DNA of 55,275 nt. It comes from an uncultured Oceanospirillaceae bacterium. GTDB lineage: Bacteria > Pseudomonadota > Gammaproteobacteria > Pseudomonadales > Balneatricaceae. The notes beneath the pieces were generated by a model, which worked only from the letters and a program-made list of their open reading frames with translations, ran no database searches and was not told the origin of the DNA. The stretch lies in assembly GCA_937136055.1 (NCBI GenBank), contig CAKZOD010000009.1, positions 1 through 55,275 on the forward strand. The letters are read 5' to 3'. The position numbers were made by a program, and so were the translations under genes. Below, in pieces: positions 41,595-50,236 of this stretch; within the stretch, counting starts at the first letter, position 1; every line of letters begins with the position of its first letter.

Positions 41595-42557
41595 CTAAAA
41601 CAAATCCTGCTTAGAAAATCCTTTCGCCTCCATCATATCCCTTAAGCTCTCAAGCGCTGAAACCTGTATTTGGCGAACACGCTCACGAGTTAGCCCCACA
41701 GCCTTACCCACCTCAACTAACGTACTCACTTCATACCCCAGCAGGCCAAATCTACGGGAGAGAATCTCACACTGCCTTTCAGGCAATTTACACACCCACT
41801 GTGCAAGGTCGATTGTGTTTTCTTCTTTTTGTAGTAAGTAACAAGGATCTGTATTTTTATTTGATACTGCTTTATTAAGCATTTCATTATCTTCACTTGA
41901 TAATGGCTTATCCATTGAGACAACTTTATTATTAAGCTCCATCAACTTTTTGACTTTCTTTATTGGCTTATCAACGCTTTGTGAAACCTGCTGATAACTT
42001 GCTGCTGACTCTTGACTTTTTTCTATCTCATTAACAGCAACGTGACACTTATTTAGCTCCTTAATAACATGCACAGGCAAGCGAATCATTCTTGATTGAT
42101 TCATAATCGCACGCTGTATATTTTGTTTAATCCACCATGTAGCATAGGTTGAAAAGCGATATCCTAACTCTGGATCAAACTTGGTCACTGCACGCATCAG
42201 GCCTAAATTCCCCTCTTCAATCAAATCCACCAGCGCCAAACCACGATGAATGTACTTCTTTGCCACTTTCACAACCAAGCGCAAATTACTCACAATCATT
42301 TTCTGTCGAGCACTTTCATCACCTTTGATCACTCTACGTGCATAGTAAACCTCTTGCTCTGCTGTCAATAATTGAGATCGACCTATCTCGTTCAAATAAC
42401 TTTGCAAACTACCTACAAGCTTCCTATCAACTCCTTTCTCATAAGTCTTAGTAACTTTTTTTTCACTATCCAGCAGACTATCAAGATTACTAATCTTCTC
42501 ACCAAAACCAAAGCTAGCAGACTCTAAATTATTACGCTCATTTATAGTACTCATCAC
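41595..42557 (-). CDS. RpoS-like sigma-70 family factor
   Basis: A 320-residue group 2 sigma factor. Region 1.2 is LQSYLNEIGRSQLLTAEQEV. Regions 2.1-2.4 carry LVDLIEEGNLGLMRAVTKFD, RFSTYATWWIKQNIQ and AIMNQSRMIRLPVHV. Region 4 has ILSRRFGLLGYE and VGLTRERVRQIQ. The pattern is closest to RpoS of E. coli, but regions 3 and the N-terminus diverge. Relatives have rpoS next to nlpD and often near mutS; this copy lies between sugar genes in AT-rich DNA, 40 kb from mutS. It may be a second RpoS paralogue or a relocated rpoS. ATG 42557 (or the adjacent ATG) is preceded by AAAGGATTAC. Confidence 0.88.
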   Translation of the reverse strand: MMSTINERNNLESASFGFGEKISNLDSLLDSEKKVTKTYEKGVDRKLVGSLQSYLNEIGRSQLLTAEQEVYYARRVIKGDESARQKMIVSNLRLVVKVAKKYIHRGLALVDLIEEGNLGLMRAVTKFDPELGYRFSTYATWWIKQNIQRAIMNQSRMIRLPVHVIKELNKCHVAVNEIEKSQESAASYQQVSQSVDKPIKKVKKLMELNNKVVSMDKPLSSEDNEMLNKAVSNKNTDPCYLLQKEENTIDLAQWVCKLPERQCEILSRRFGLLGYEVSTLVEVGKAVGLTRERVRQIQVSALESLRDMMEAKGFSKQDLF

Positions 42558-43108
42558 AGTAATCCTTTTTTGAGGTTTAAGTTAGCCCATAGCCAGATAC
42601 ATAAAATCAAAACCGGTTTTGAAAACAACCTACAACTAAACACCGCCGATTAACCAGACACTCATTAAATTTATTAATATCTAGCCTTTATCTGCCCTCT
42701 AAAACAAACTAACCCTTTTATTTTTATTGGTGAGATATACCCAAACCAATTTCTTCCTAAATACCGAAAAGGAGCATCACACAAGCAGACAAACAGCTAC
42801 TCTTAACTCCGATTCACTTTATTAAGTAACCAAACCAATTACTTAATCAATATGCATAAACAATACGCCCAAATAGAGACCAATTCAACACCAAAACAAC
42901 ATAAAACCCAAGTAAATCTAGACACCACTAACCAATACCTAGCAAAATCAACAAGTTAATTATAAACAAAACTGGTATTATTTTTAATACCAATTATAAA
43001 AATGCAATTTTGGTACGGTACTGGTATTATTGTTTGCAATAAATCAGACATATTTAACTGCTAGTTTCAGTGTTTTGAAGATCCATTAAACTTACCTAGG
43101 CAAATTTC
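42558..43108. other. 550-bp AT-rich gap with the nagB promoter and operators
   Basis: No gene. The left part should carry the sigma-factor promoter. The right 150 bp contain the palindrome at 42973-42992 and a repeat of its half-site (43020-43031). The rest is low-complexity AT-rich DNA. Confidence 0.5.
42973..43031 (+). promoter_or_regulatory. candidate NagR/NagQ-type operators upstream of nagB
   Basis: TGGTATTA-TTTT-TAATACCA (42973-42992) is a perfect 8+8 inverted repeat. The first 12 bases with their context, ACTGGTATTATT, recur at 43020-43031, followed by a degenerate second arm. GntR/HutC amino-sugar regulators use TGGT...ACCA type sites, and such a regulator is encoded 2 kb away. The match of protein to site is inferred. 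Confidence 0.65.
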
Positions 43109-43894
43109 ATGCAAGTAGTAATTGTTAATTCAGAACAGCAAGTTGCAAAATATGGTGCTCAATTTTGCGCCCAATTCATTAACCAGAAAATCAATGCAAC
43201 TCTCGGTTTAGCAACAGGAAGTACGCCCCTTTCGCTTTATCAAGAGCTAATCAATAAGTCTAGCGAAGGGAGTCTCTCTTTTGCAGCGGTAACTTCATTT
43301 AACCTTGATGAATATATTGGCATCACAGAAGATCACCCACAAAGTTACCGTTTTTTTATGAATCAAAAATTGTTTAATCATATTGATATCAATAAAAACA
43401 ATACCTATATACCAATTGGTATGGGCGACCCTCATGCGTCTGCTCATGAATACGAGAACCGCCTAAAAGAACTTGGTGGTATTGATTTACAAATTCTTGG
43501 AATTGGTAGTAACGGTCATATCGGTTTTAACGAGCCAAGTTCAAGCCTTGCTTCGCGAACAAGAGTGAAAACGCTAACTGCTCAAACGATAGCGGACAAC
43601 AGTCGCTTTTTCTCTGCGGATGAATTCCAACCAAGTTTGGCAATAACGATGGGGATAGCTACTATCATGGAAGCGAAACAGGTATTATTGCTCGCAACTG
43701 GGGAGTCAAAGGCGACTGCTGTGAGAGACTTTATAGAGGGCCCGCTCTCTGCCAGTTGCCCTGCGTCGGCACTGCAAATGCACCCTAATACAATAGTAAT
43801 TGTCGACGAAAAAGCAGCCAAGTTACTCGAACACAAAGCTTATTACCAACAAGTAAAATTTGAAACTGAGCAGCTCGAAAACTCACTTTTTTAG
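43109..43894 (+). CDS. nagB: glucosamine-6-phosphate deaminase
   Basis: Converts glucosamine 6-phosphate to fructose 6-phosphate and ammonia. The 261 residues show LGLATGSTPLSLYQEL (phosphate binding), FNLDEYIG (catalytic Asp) and GIGSNGHIGFNEP (with the active-site His). ATG 43109. It is the first gene of the nag pair, behind the palindromic operator, with nagA 118 bp downstream. Confidence 0.98.
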   Translation: MQVVIVNSEQQVAKYGAQFCAQFINQKINATLGLATGSTPLSLYQELINKSSEGSLSFAAVTSFNLDEYIGITEDHPQSYRFFMNQKLFNHIDINKNNTYIPIGMGDPHASAHEYENRLKELGGIDLQILGIGSNGHIGFNEPSSSLASRTRVKTLTAQTIADNSRFFSADEFQPSLAITMGIATIMEAKQVLLLATGESKATAVRDFIEGPLSASCPASALQMHPNTIVIVDEKAAKLLEHKAYYQQVKFETEQLENSLF

Positions 43895-44012
43895 TGTGTT
43901 AATTTCACCCACAATCCAAACTAAAAAACTGTTACATACTTTTAATTCTTTAATATGTGGCACTTATGAGCAATATCTTGGCTCAATATAAACAGAGTGA
44001 TAGCTAGCCTTT

Positions 44013-45164
44013 ATGTCTTTAATCTTAACCAATTGTAAAATTTTTACCGCTCAAGAAACACTAACAGATCACAGCATTGTAATTAAGAACGGAAAAATCT
44101 GTGAGATCACTCGTGACGATATCACTACTGAAAACCATGAAATAATCGACCTAAAAGGTCAGCTGGTAGCACCAGGCTTTATTGATACGCAGGTGAATGG
44201 TGGAGCTGGTTGCTTGTTTAACAACGCCCCCACTGTTGACTCTATTGTCAAAATAGCCAATGCACATCGAAAATTTGGCACTACCAGCTTGCTGCCCACG
44301 CTAATTAGCGACGATACTGATACCACTGAAAAAGCTATTCAAGCAGCAAAACAAGCGCACAAGCAAGCCGTACCAGGCTTTATTGGCATTCATCTTGAAG
44401 GTCCCTATCTCAACATCAGTCGTAAAGGTGTACACTGCGAAACCAAAATAACTTCACCTTCTAAACACTCACTGGCACTTTTTAAGCAAATCAGCCAAAT
44501 TGGCAGTTCAATGGTGACACTAGCGCCAGAGATAGCTGACACTCAATTTATTAAGGCATTAGCTGATGAGGGCATTAAGGTTTCAATCGGCCATAGCAAT
44601 GCGAGTTATGAGTGCACCAAACAAGCACTACAAGCAGGGGTAAGTGGCTTTACCCATTTATTTAACGCGATGTCATCACTAACAAGCAGGGACCCTGGTG
44701 TAGCAGGCTGCGCTTTGGAAGATCCACATAGCTGGTGCGGTGTTATTGTTGATGGCCACCATGTACATGACACCAACTTAGCGTTTGCACTGAAGCTAAA
44801 ACCCAAAGGAAAAGTTATGCTTGTTACGGATGCCATGCATACCGTTGGGCAACATGGCGCAAAATTTGATTTAGCCGGGACAGAAATTTACCGCAGTAAT
44901 GGAAAAGTAACCACAGCGGATGGCACGCTCGCAGGTTCGGATTTAACCATGATTGATGCTGTAAAAAACACTATCTCCCGCTTAAACATTGATCAAGAGG
45001 AAGCCTTGCGTATGGCCAGCTTGTACCCTGCGCAGTTCCTTCAACAAGATCACCAATTAGGAAGAATAGCACCTGGTTATCGCGCCAACCTTGTACTCCT
45101 AGACACTGAACTTAACGTGTTAGATACGTGGATAGACGGAGTAGCAGATAACCAAAGCCCTTGA
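44013..45164 (+). CDS. nagA: N-acetylglucosamine-6-phosphate deacetylase
   Basis: Removes acetate from GlcNAc-6-P, supplying the NagB substrate. The 383 residues of the amidohydrolase fold carry FIDTQVNGGAG, the metal-site HLEGPYLN, GHSNASYE, HLFNAMSSL and the catalytic Asp in VTDAMHTVG. A terminator hairpin follows. No PTS permease or GlcNAc kinase is adjacent, so uptake must be encoded elsewhere. ATG 44013. Confidence 0.98.
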   Translation: MSLILTNCKIFTAQETLTDHSIVIKNGKICEITRDDITTENHEIIDLKGQLVAPGFIDTQVNGGAGCLFNNAPTVDSIVKIANAHRKFGTTSLLPTLISDDTDTTEKAIQAAKQAHKQAVPGFIGIHLEGPYLNISRKGVHCETKITSPSKHSLALFKQISQIGSSMVTLAPEIADTQFIKALADEGIKVSIGHSNASYECTKQALQAGVSGFTHLFNAMSSLTSRDPGVAGCALEDPHSWCGVIVDGHHVHDTNLAFALKLKPKGKVMLVTDAMHTVGQHGAKFDLAGTEIYRSNGKVTTADGTLAGSDLTMIDAVKNTISRLNIDQEEALRMASLYPAQFLQQDHQLGRIAPGYRANLVLLDTELNVLDTWIDGVADNQSP

Positions 45165-45171
45165 TACATTC

Positions 45172-45206
45172 GTTCAGCATAAAGCAGCTGTCGACTTATG
45201 CTGAAC
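45172..45206. terminator. terminator between nagA and the OsmC gene
   Basis: GTTCAGCATAA (45172-45182) and TTATGCTGAAC (45196-45206) make a perfect 11-bp stem with a 13-nt loop, in the gap between two convergent genes. No long T-run is present. Confidence 0.65.
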
Positions 45207-45224
45207 TCCCTTACTCAAGCTTGA

Positions 45225-45692
45225 TTACTCGATAATATTAGTCGTCACTTGGCCTTTAATTGAATTGGCTATGAAACATTGCTCGTGGGAAAGGTGATGC
45301 ATCTCCTCTATTTCCCGCCTTGTTACTTCCTCGACTTTAGCAAAAATCACTTTAACATTAAGCTCAATATCGGTAATGCTAATCTTGCCATCGCTGTCTT
45401 TTTTCATCACCCCCACTGCATTATCTTCGTAATCGTTAATCACTAAACGACGCTTTGCAGCCTGAGCTAAGAAAAACAACATATGACAACTAGACACGCT
45501 CGCAACAAAGGCTTCTTCAGGATCAACGTTTTGCGCCACAGAGTAAGGTAGCGGCACAATATTCGGTGATGCAGAAGCTGCAACACATGCACCACCATCA
45601 AACTTCCACAGGTGTTCTCTTGAGTATTTATTATCAACAAACGTTTCTTGTGCAGCTCTTCGCCAAACTACCTTCGCATTATATTCAGACAT
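45225..45692 (-). CDS. OsmC/Ohr-family protein
   Basis: A 155-residue OsmC-fold protein, typically a thiol peroxidase for organic hydroperoxides. Two Cys positions of the family are present: one in VSSCHMLFFLAQAA and one in HEQCFIANS. The N-terminal SPNIVPLPYSVAQNVDPEEAF fits the OsmC group with long loops rather than Ohr. It is divergent from a LysR regulator across 102 bp, suggesting direct control by that protein. Confidence 0.92.
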   Translation of the reverse strand: MSEYNAKVVWRRAAQETFVDNKYSREHLWKFDGGACVAASASPNIVPLPYSVAQNVDPEEAFVASVSSCHMLFFLAQAAKRRLVINDYEDNAVGVMKKDSDGKISITDIELNVKVIFAKVEEVTRREIEEMHHLSHEQCFIANSIKGQVTTNIIE

Positions 45693-45729
45693 TTAACTTC
45701 CCACTTACTTATGTTTTGATAATTATTAC

Positions 45730-45757
45730 TTGTCGCTAGATGTTTCGGTAGCGATAA
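45730..45757. promoter_or_regulatory. candidate operator in the OsmC/LysR divergent promoter
   Basis: TCGCTA (45733-45738) and TAGCGA (45749-45754) form an inverted pair with 10 bases between, and the similarity extends outward. It lies centrally between the divergent genes, as expected for a LysR site. A similar sequence occurs at 49681-49697. Confidence 0.4.
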
Positions 45758-45794
45758 TCCTTCAAACCGTTATTAAAAAAACTCATATCGATTA

Positions 45795-46694
45795 ATGATG
45801 ATAAATCCACGCTACTCTCTTTCATCTATCTCAGCATTTACTGTCGCCGCAAAAGAACTCAACTTTAGTCGCGCTGCTGATATCTTACACATAACCCCAA
45901 GCGCCGTTAGCCATAGAATAAAGCAACTGGAATCACAGCTGGGTGTTACGCTTTTCACACGTCATACTCAAGGTGTTGCACTCACCGCTGCCGGGCAGTC
46001 TCTTTTAATGCATGCGCAGCTGGCAATGAATAATATTCAACAAGGCATTGAACAAAGCCAATTTTCCAGTGGAAGAGAAAAGCTAGCTATTGCCGTAATC
46101 CCCTCCCTCAGCCAATGCTGGTTGATTCCTCGTTTGAAAAATTTTAAGTCGCGTTATCCAAAAATTGAAATTACTTTAAATGTGAGCGATCAATTGGTGA
46201 ACTTTTCAAATAGCCCTATCGATTGCCACCTTCATTTTGGCACAGGTCAGTACCAAGGTTTAACTGCACATTTTTTAGCTAATGAAAGTGTATACCCTGT
46301 TTGCCACCCTTTTTTATTGCAAGATTCAGCAGATTTAACCACGCTTATTGAGCGCCATGGATTATTGCACTATAGAGCAGGAATCGAAGATGAACCTGGT
46401 GGTGTAAGCTGGGCCCAATGGTGCGATCACTTCAATATAGCCCTACCCACAGAAAGCCAAAACAGCTGGTTTAGCCATGTTGCAATGGCCTTGTGTGGCG
46501 CTCGCTTTAGCCAAGGGATTGCACTTGGGTGGGACAAAATTGTAGAACAAGATATAGCGCAGCAACAACTGGTAAAAATAGGTGATCGCAAACTCTACAC
46601 AGACTTTAATTACTATTTAGTCGCCCCAGAGCTGCATTGGCAAAAACCTGCGGTTATCGCGTTTAAAGAATGGTTGATTGAGCAAATGAACTAA
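45795..46694 (+). CDS. LysR-family regulator, GcvA-like
   Basis: A 299-residue LysR protein with N-terminal helix-turn-helix (FSRAADILHITPSAVSHRIKQLE) and a C-terminal effector domain. The end region (SQGIALGWDKIVEQDI) is typical of the GcvA/AmpR-like branch. The frame begins with two adjacent ATGs at 45795 and 45798; either may serve. It is divergent from the OsmC gene, and its stop lies 8 bp from the convergent TetR gene. Confidence 0.92.
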   Translation: MMINPRYSLSSISAFTVAAKELNFSRAADILHITPSAVSHRIKQLESQLGVTLFTRHTQGVALTAAGQSLLMHAQLAMNNIQQGIEQSQFSSGREKLAIAVIPSLSQCWLIPRLKNFKSRYPKIEITLNVSDQLVNFSNSPIDCHLHFGTGQYQGLTAHFLANESVYPVCHPFLLQDSADLTTLIERHGLLHYRAGIEDEPGGVSWAQWCDHFNIALPTESQNSWFSHVAMALCGARFSQGIALGWDKIVEQDIAQQQLVKIGDRKLYTDFNYYLVAPELHWQKPAVIAFKEWLIEQMN

Positions 46695-46702
46695 GTATTT
46701 CC

Positions 46703-47317
46703 TTAAGCTTTGTAGCGCTCAATCAATTGCTCAATGGCATAATAGTAAAGCTCATCACTCGTACCTGAATTATTTAAGACATTCAAAACATTATGACCGA
46801 CATAGATACAATAAAACTCATAGGCGAACTGACTACAATTTGCATTTGACGAGAAATAATTATATTCAACGCAGCGCTGTGCTGTTTCACTTAAATAGCC
46901 TAAAAGCTTTTCTTGTTGATTCGCCATAAACAACTTAATAACGCACTGAGGTTGATTTTGATATTGAACCGTCGCTTTAATAAATGGGCAGCTTGTTATT
47001 TCACCATTACTTAATGGAAGAATCCAATTCAGCCAATTTTTATAAAGGTTTTTGAGGTTCTGTAAAGGATCAAGACAATAAGACTTTTTCAGTACTTGTG
47101 CGATAAACAAATCTTCCGCATATTGTAAAATGCACATTTGCATGTCTTCTTTATCTTTAAAATGCCGAGTAATGCCACTGCGTGACAAGCCACATGCTTT
47201 AGCTATCACACCAATGCTGATTGAATTTAAGCCAATTTCACTGGCAAGCGCTAAGCCTCGATTCAGCACTAATAGCTTGGTTTGTTCACCTTTGGTCATG
47301 CTATTGATATCAAACAA
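46703..47317 (-). CDS. TetR-family regulator
   Basis: A 204-residue TetR protein. The helix-turn-helix ISIGVIAKACGLSRSGITRHF lies near residues 31-51, and a C-terminal ligand-binding region with several Cys (FIKATVQYQNQPQCVIK) resembles the YfiR/TetR_C group. It starts 6 bp after the stop of the alpha/beta hydrolase gene and is co-directional with it, so the pair is an operon. The regulator probably controls the hydrolase and itself. Inducer unknown. Confidence 0.9.
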   Translation of the reverse strand: MFDINSMTKGEQTKLLVLNRGLALASEIGLNSISIGVIAKACGLSRSGITRHFKDKEDMQMCILQYAEDLFIAQVLKKSYCLDPLQNLKNLYKNWLNWILPLSNGEITSCPFIKATVQYQNQPQCVIKLFMANQQEKLLGYLSETAQRCVEYNYFSSNANCSQFAYEFYCIYVGHNVLNVLNNSGTSDELYYYAIEQLIERYKA

Positions 47318-47323
47318 TTATTT

Positions 47324-48229
47324 TTAACCTTCATCACTGGTAGGAAAAAGTGGCTCGCTAGCAAACCAAGACACCTTCTCCAGCAGTGGTGGGTGTTTGA
47401 GCAATTTTATATGGCCAAGATTGTTGGTTGTGAACGTCTTAGCTTTTACTGGCGTTAACATTATTTCAAGCTCATTAAACGGGCAAGTTGTATCATTTAA
47501 ATCGTGGATATATAAAAAATTATCATTGGTTTTATAGAGGTTTCTCTGGGTCGCTAAACTCTGCCAATCTTGCTGATATTCAATCGCTGCTCGATACAAA
47601 AAATTGGTCAGCATTATTTTAGCAACGCCAACACTTGCAACAGCATCAAACATATTGTCAAAAAAGTGAGCAGGTGCAGATATGAGAATAATTTTACGCC
47701 TGGCCAGCAAACTTTCAGGTAAATTAAGTAACGTTAACGCCCCTTTTGAATGCCCCACTAGCGCAGCGGATTGTGCGCCATTAGCCTCAAGATAATTGAC
47801 AACAGTTTTCACCCCCTCAACAAAGCGATAAAGATCAGCATAATTTCCATCAGATTGCCCGTGTCCAATTTGATCCATAGACCAAACTCTATAGCCATCA
47901 AGTATTAGCTTATCTATTAATTGAGTGAAACGAGTACTACTATCACCCCAGCCATGACACAGCAAAATATTTTTAGCAGGATCACTTAAATCAGTTTTAA
48001 ACTCGTGCAAACAAACACTACCGAACTTTGTTTGTAATAACTGAGTCATTGGTTTAACTTGGGTGCGCATTTCATAGTGGCGTCGGCTATAGGGATTACC
48101 CAATAACTTTTTGGAGAGTTTCACACTCGCTGATGGCCACAACACAGTTAACCAATGCGTTAGCATATTGATCACTTTGCGCTTAAAGCTCGCTGCTTTG
48201 ACTTCTGGCTCGAAATATATATCTTTCAT
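47324..48229 (-). CDS. alpha/beta hydrolase
   Basis: A 301-residue alpha/beta-hydrolase-fold enzyme. The oxyanion-hole region is LLCHGWGDSSTR, the nucleophile elbow is GHSKG (Ser), the acid is in HDLNDTTCP, and the catalytic His is in LGHIKLLKHP. The N-terminal 75 residues are basic with a short hydrophobic stretch and lie before the fold. ATG 48229 is preceded by GGGTGA; a TTG four codons upstream is less likely. It is first in an operon with the TetR gene. Substrate unknown; esterase or lipase-like. Confidence 0.88.
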   Translation of the reverse strand: MKDIYFEPEVKAASFKRKVINMLTHWLTVLWPSASVKLSKKLLGNPYSRRHYEMRTQVKPMTQLLQTKFGSVCLHEFKTDLSDPAKNILLCHGWGDSSTRFTQLIDKLILDGYRVWSMDQIGHGQSDGNYADLYRFVEGVKTVVNYLEANGAQSAALVGHSKGALTLLNLPESLLARRKIILISAPAHFFDNMFDAVASVGVAKIMLTNFLYRAAIEYQQDWQSLATQRNLYKTNDNFLYIHDLNDTTCPFNELEIMLTPVKAKTFTTNNLGHIKLLKHPPLLEKVSWFASEPLFPTSDEG

Positions 48230-48392
48230 TTTTTCACCCAAAAAAGAACAACTGTACTCTTTTTCAGAAAAACATAATAGCTCTAATTCGTTTTAAAGAG
48301 CTTCACAAAATAACATTGCTGATATTAGGGTTTTACAGGTAGGCTTTTACTTAGAAGGTATTCGAGGATTTGGGAGTTGGAGAAAATGAACA

Positions 48393-48421
48393 CTTCACAG
48401 TAGAGGTTAACTACTGTGAAG
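48393..48421 (-). terminator. hairpin after the aldolase gene
   Basis: CTTCACAGTAG (48393-48403) and CTACTGTGAAG (48411-48421) form a perfect 11-bp stem with a 7-nt loop, 22 bp after the aldolase stop on the minus strand. The T-run is poor. Confidence 0.65.
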
Positions 48422-48443
48422 CTTAAGCAACTTATAGCGTTAA

Positions 48444-49337
48444 TTAGCTAATAGAAGCATCATAGATAGCTTGAATAGATGTATCCATTACTTTATCGAA
48501 CTCGCCATCTGTTTGACCTGCCGATAGACCTTCAGAAAGCGCACGTGAGAAACTTGCAATCATACCGTTGTTCGCAGTTAATCTTCTGTTCGCTTCTTCT
48601 CTGCTGTATCCGCCAGATAAAGCTACAACTCTCACAACATTTGAGTGAGCAATGCAATCAGCGTAGTGATTAGCAGTTTCTGGTAATGTTAGTTTTAGCA
48701 TAACCTGTTGATCTGCACTTAAAGCATCTAATGCAGCAATCATTGCTTTTTTAAGCATATCTTCAGCAAGGGCTTTTTCTGGGCAGTGAATATCGACTTC
48801 AGGTTCAATAATTGGCATTAAACCAGCAGCAATAATTTGCTTACCAACAGCAAATTGTTGCTCAACAATCGCTTCGATACCCGCTTGATCAGCTTGCTTA
48901 ATAACAGAGCGCATTTTAGTACCAAAGATACCGCTTGCTTTAGCCTTGCTTAATAGCTGATCAAGTTCAGGCATTGCTTTCATTAGCTGTACGCCTTGAG
49001 CTTCGTCAGCTAAACCTTTATCAACTTTTAGAAAAGGAACAACAGACTTCTCTTCCCATAAGTAGCCAGCAGTTGTTTTGCCTTCTACTTGGCGATCCAT
49101 TGTGTTTTCAAACAAGATAGCACCAATTACACGCTCGCCTGTGAAACTCGGGCTAGTCATGATACGCGTACGCATTTGATGTACTACTGCGTACATGCCC
49201 TCTTCGTCTTCCCACGCATCATCATTGACACCATATAGTTTAAGCGCTTTCGGAGTGCTGCCACCACTTTGATCTAAAGCGGCAATAAAGCCATTGTCTG
49301 ATTTTATTTTTTCTAGCTGGTCGCTGTAATTGTTCAC
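48444..49337 (-). CDS. fructose-bisphosphate aldolase, class I
   Basis: Cleaves fructose 1,6-bisphosphate by Schiff-base chemistry. The sequence is of the short bacterial class I type: GFIAALDQSGGSTPKALKLYG near the N-terminus, VIGAILFENTMDR, the late MLKLTLPE with the candidate Schiff-base Lys, and VVALSGGYSREEANRRL. I use GTG 49337 (MNNYSDQLEKIK), giving 297 aa, the usual length; a GTG four codons upstream has no ribosome site. Single gene with its own terminator. Confidence 0.95.
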   Translation of the reverse strand: MNNYSDQLEKIKSDNGFIAALDQSGGSTPKALKLYGVNDDAWEDEEGMYAVVHQMRTRIMTSPSFTGERVIGAILFENTMDRQVEGKTTAGYLWEEKSVVPFLKVDKGLADEAQGVQLMKAMPELDQLLSKAKASGIFGTKMRSVIKQADQAGIEAIVEQQFAVGKQIIAAGLMPIIEPEVDIHCPEKALAEDMLKKAMIAALDALSADQQVMLKLTLPETANHYADCIAHSNVVRVVALSGGYSREEANRRLTANNGMIASFSRALSEGLSAGQTDGEFDKVMDTSIQAIYDASIS

Positions 49338-49742
49338 TGTATGTCTCACTGATTAAATGTATAAAAAGCCATAACAAACGCTCAATGAAAATCGCGCTTA
49401 TATGGTAGACCCTAAATTGAAGTGCAATTATGCCAGAGAAGGTTTTGTGAAGAAATAACCACAGCGCTTTAATTCCTATTCACATTATCACCAATTCAAA
49501 GCTTTATTCAGCTATTCAACGCAAGCTGTTGATTCTATGGGGAGTTAGAAAATAACGGACAAGCTTATAAGCTCTACTAAAATTATTTTATTTCACCACA
49601 AAACCAACAACTTACACTTTTATCTAACGCAAAACTCACACTTTCAAAGTAATAACAAAATTATGGCCTTTAGCTATATGTCGCTAAATATTAGCGATAA
49701 TTTCCATAAATTATTTGCCTGTGAATACGACAAACTTAAACC
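49338..49742. other. 400-bp gap; aldolase promoter and a small palindrome
   Basis: No gene. On the minus strand a TTGCAC and a TATAAG around 49400-49435 could be the aldolase promoter, with a rather long spacer. A perfect TCGCTAA-ATA-TTAGCGA palindrome lies at 49681-49697, just downstream of the DUF3299 gene. Confidence 0.4.
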
Positions 49743-50234
49743 TTAATCTTCTTGATCGTATACTTGCGTGCTCTCTCCTTCAAGAACATAACCTACTTGT
49801 GCAAACTCATGACTAATAGCCTCTGTTTTTAATACACCAATAACATAAACAACGTCCCACAGGTTTTTAATAGCGACCCCTTTTTCAAACTTTACGTAAA
49901 TAATTTGATTTGCCGGTGGTGGAGGCACATGAAAACAAGCCCCCATGTAAGGCACCAGTAGCATCTCATAAATTTTTTCTTCATCCCCCTCTAAGGGAAT
50001 GATGAACCCTGCAATTTTTATACGCTCACCATCCAATGCATTACGTACCTTACCGAAGCCTTTTGGTAGTACTGGAGAGTAGTCATCGGCAGTACCCGTT
50101 TGACGCTCGTGAATTTCAAGTAGCTTTTTTTCAAATTCAGGAATCAAGTCCTCCCAACTCAGCTCTTTGGCTGTTTGCGCGTTTATAATCATCGTCCAAA
50201 TACAACACATAATAAAAACTATACGCTTCAACAT
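49743..50234 (-). CDS. DUF3299 periplasmic protein of the zinc operon (ZrgD-like)
   Basis: A 163-residue exported protein: signal peptide 1-19 (ending in INAQT), then the DUF3299 core IKIAGFIIPLEGDEEKIYEMLLVPYMGACFHVPPPPANQ. The Cys-His-VPPPP loop is the family hallmark and may bind metal. It starts 2 bp after the permease stop and is last in the operon. DUF3299 proteins accompany DUF2796/ABC zinc-uptake genes in Vibrio (zrgABCDE, recalled). Biochemical role unknown. Confidence 0.9.
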   Translation of the reverse strand: MLKRIVFIMCCIWTMIINAQTAKELSWEDLIPEFEKKLLEIHERQTGTADDYSPVLPKGFGKVRNALDGERIKIAGFIIPLEGDEEKIYEMLLVPYMGACFHVPPPPANQIIYVKFEKGVAIKNLWDVVYVIGVLKTEAISHEFAQVGYVLEGESTQVYDQED

Positions 50235-50236
50235 TG

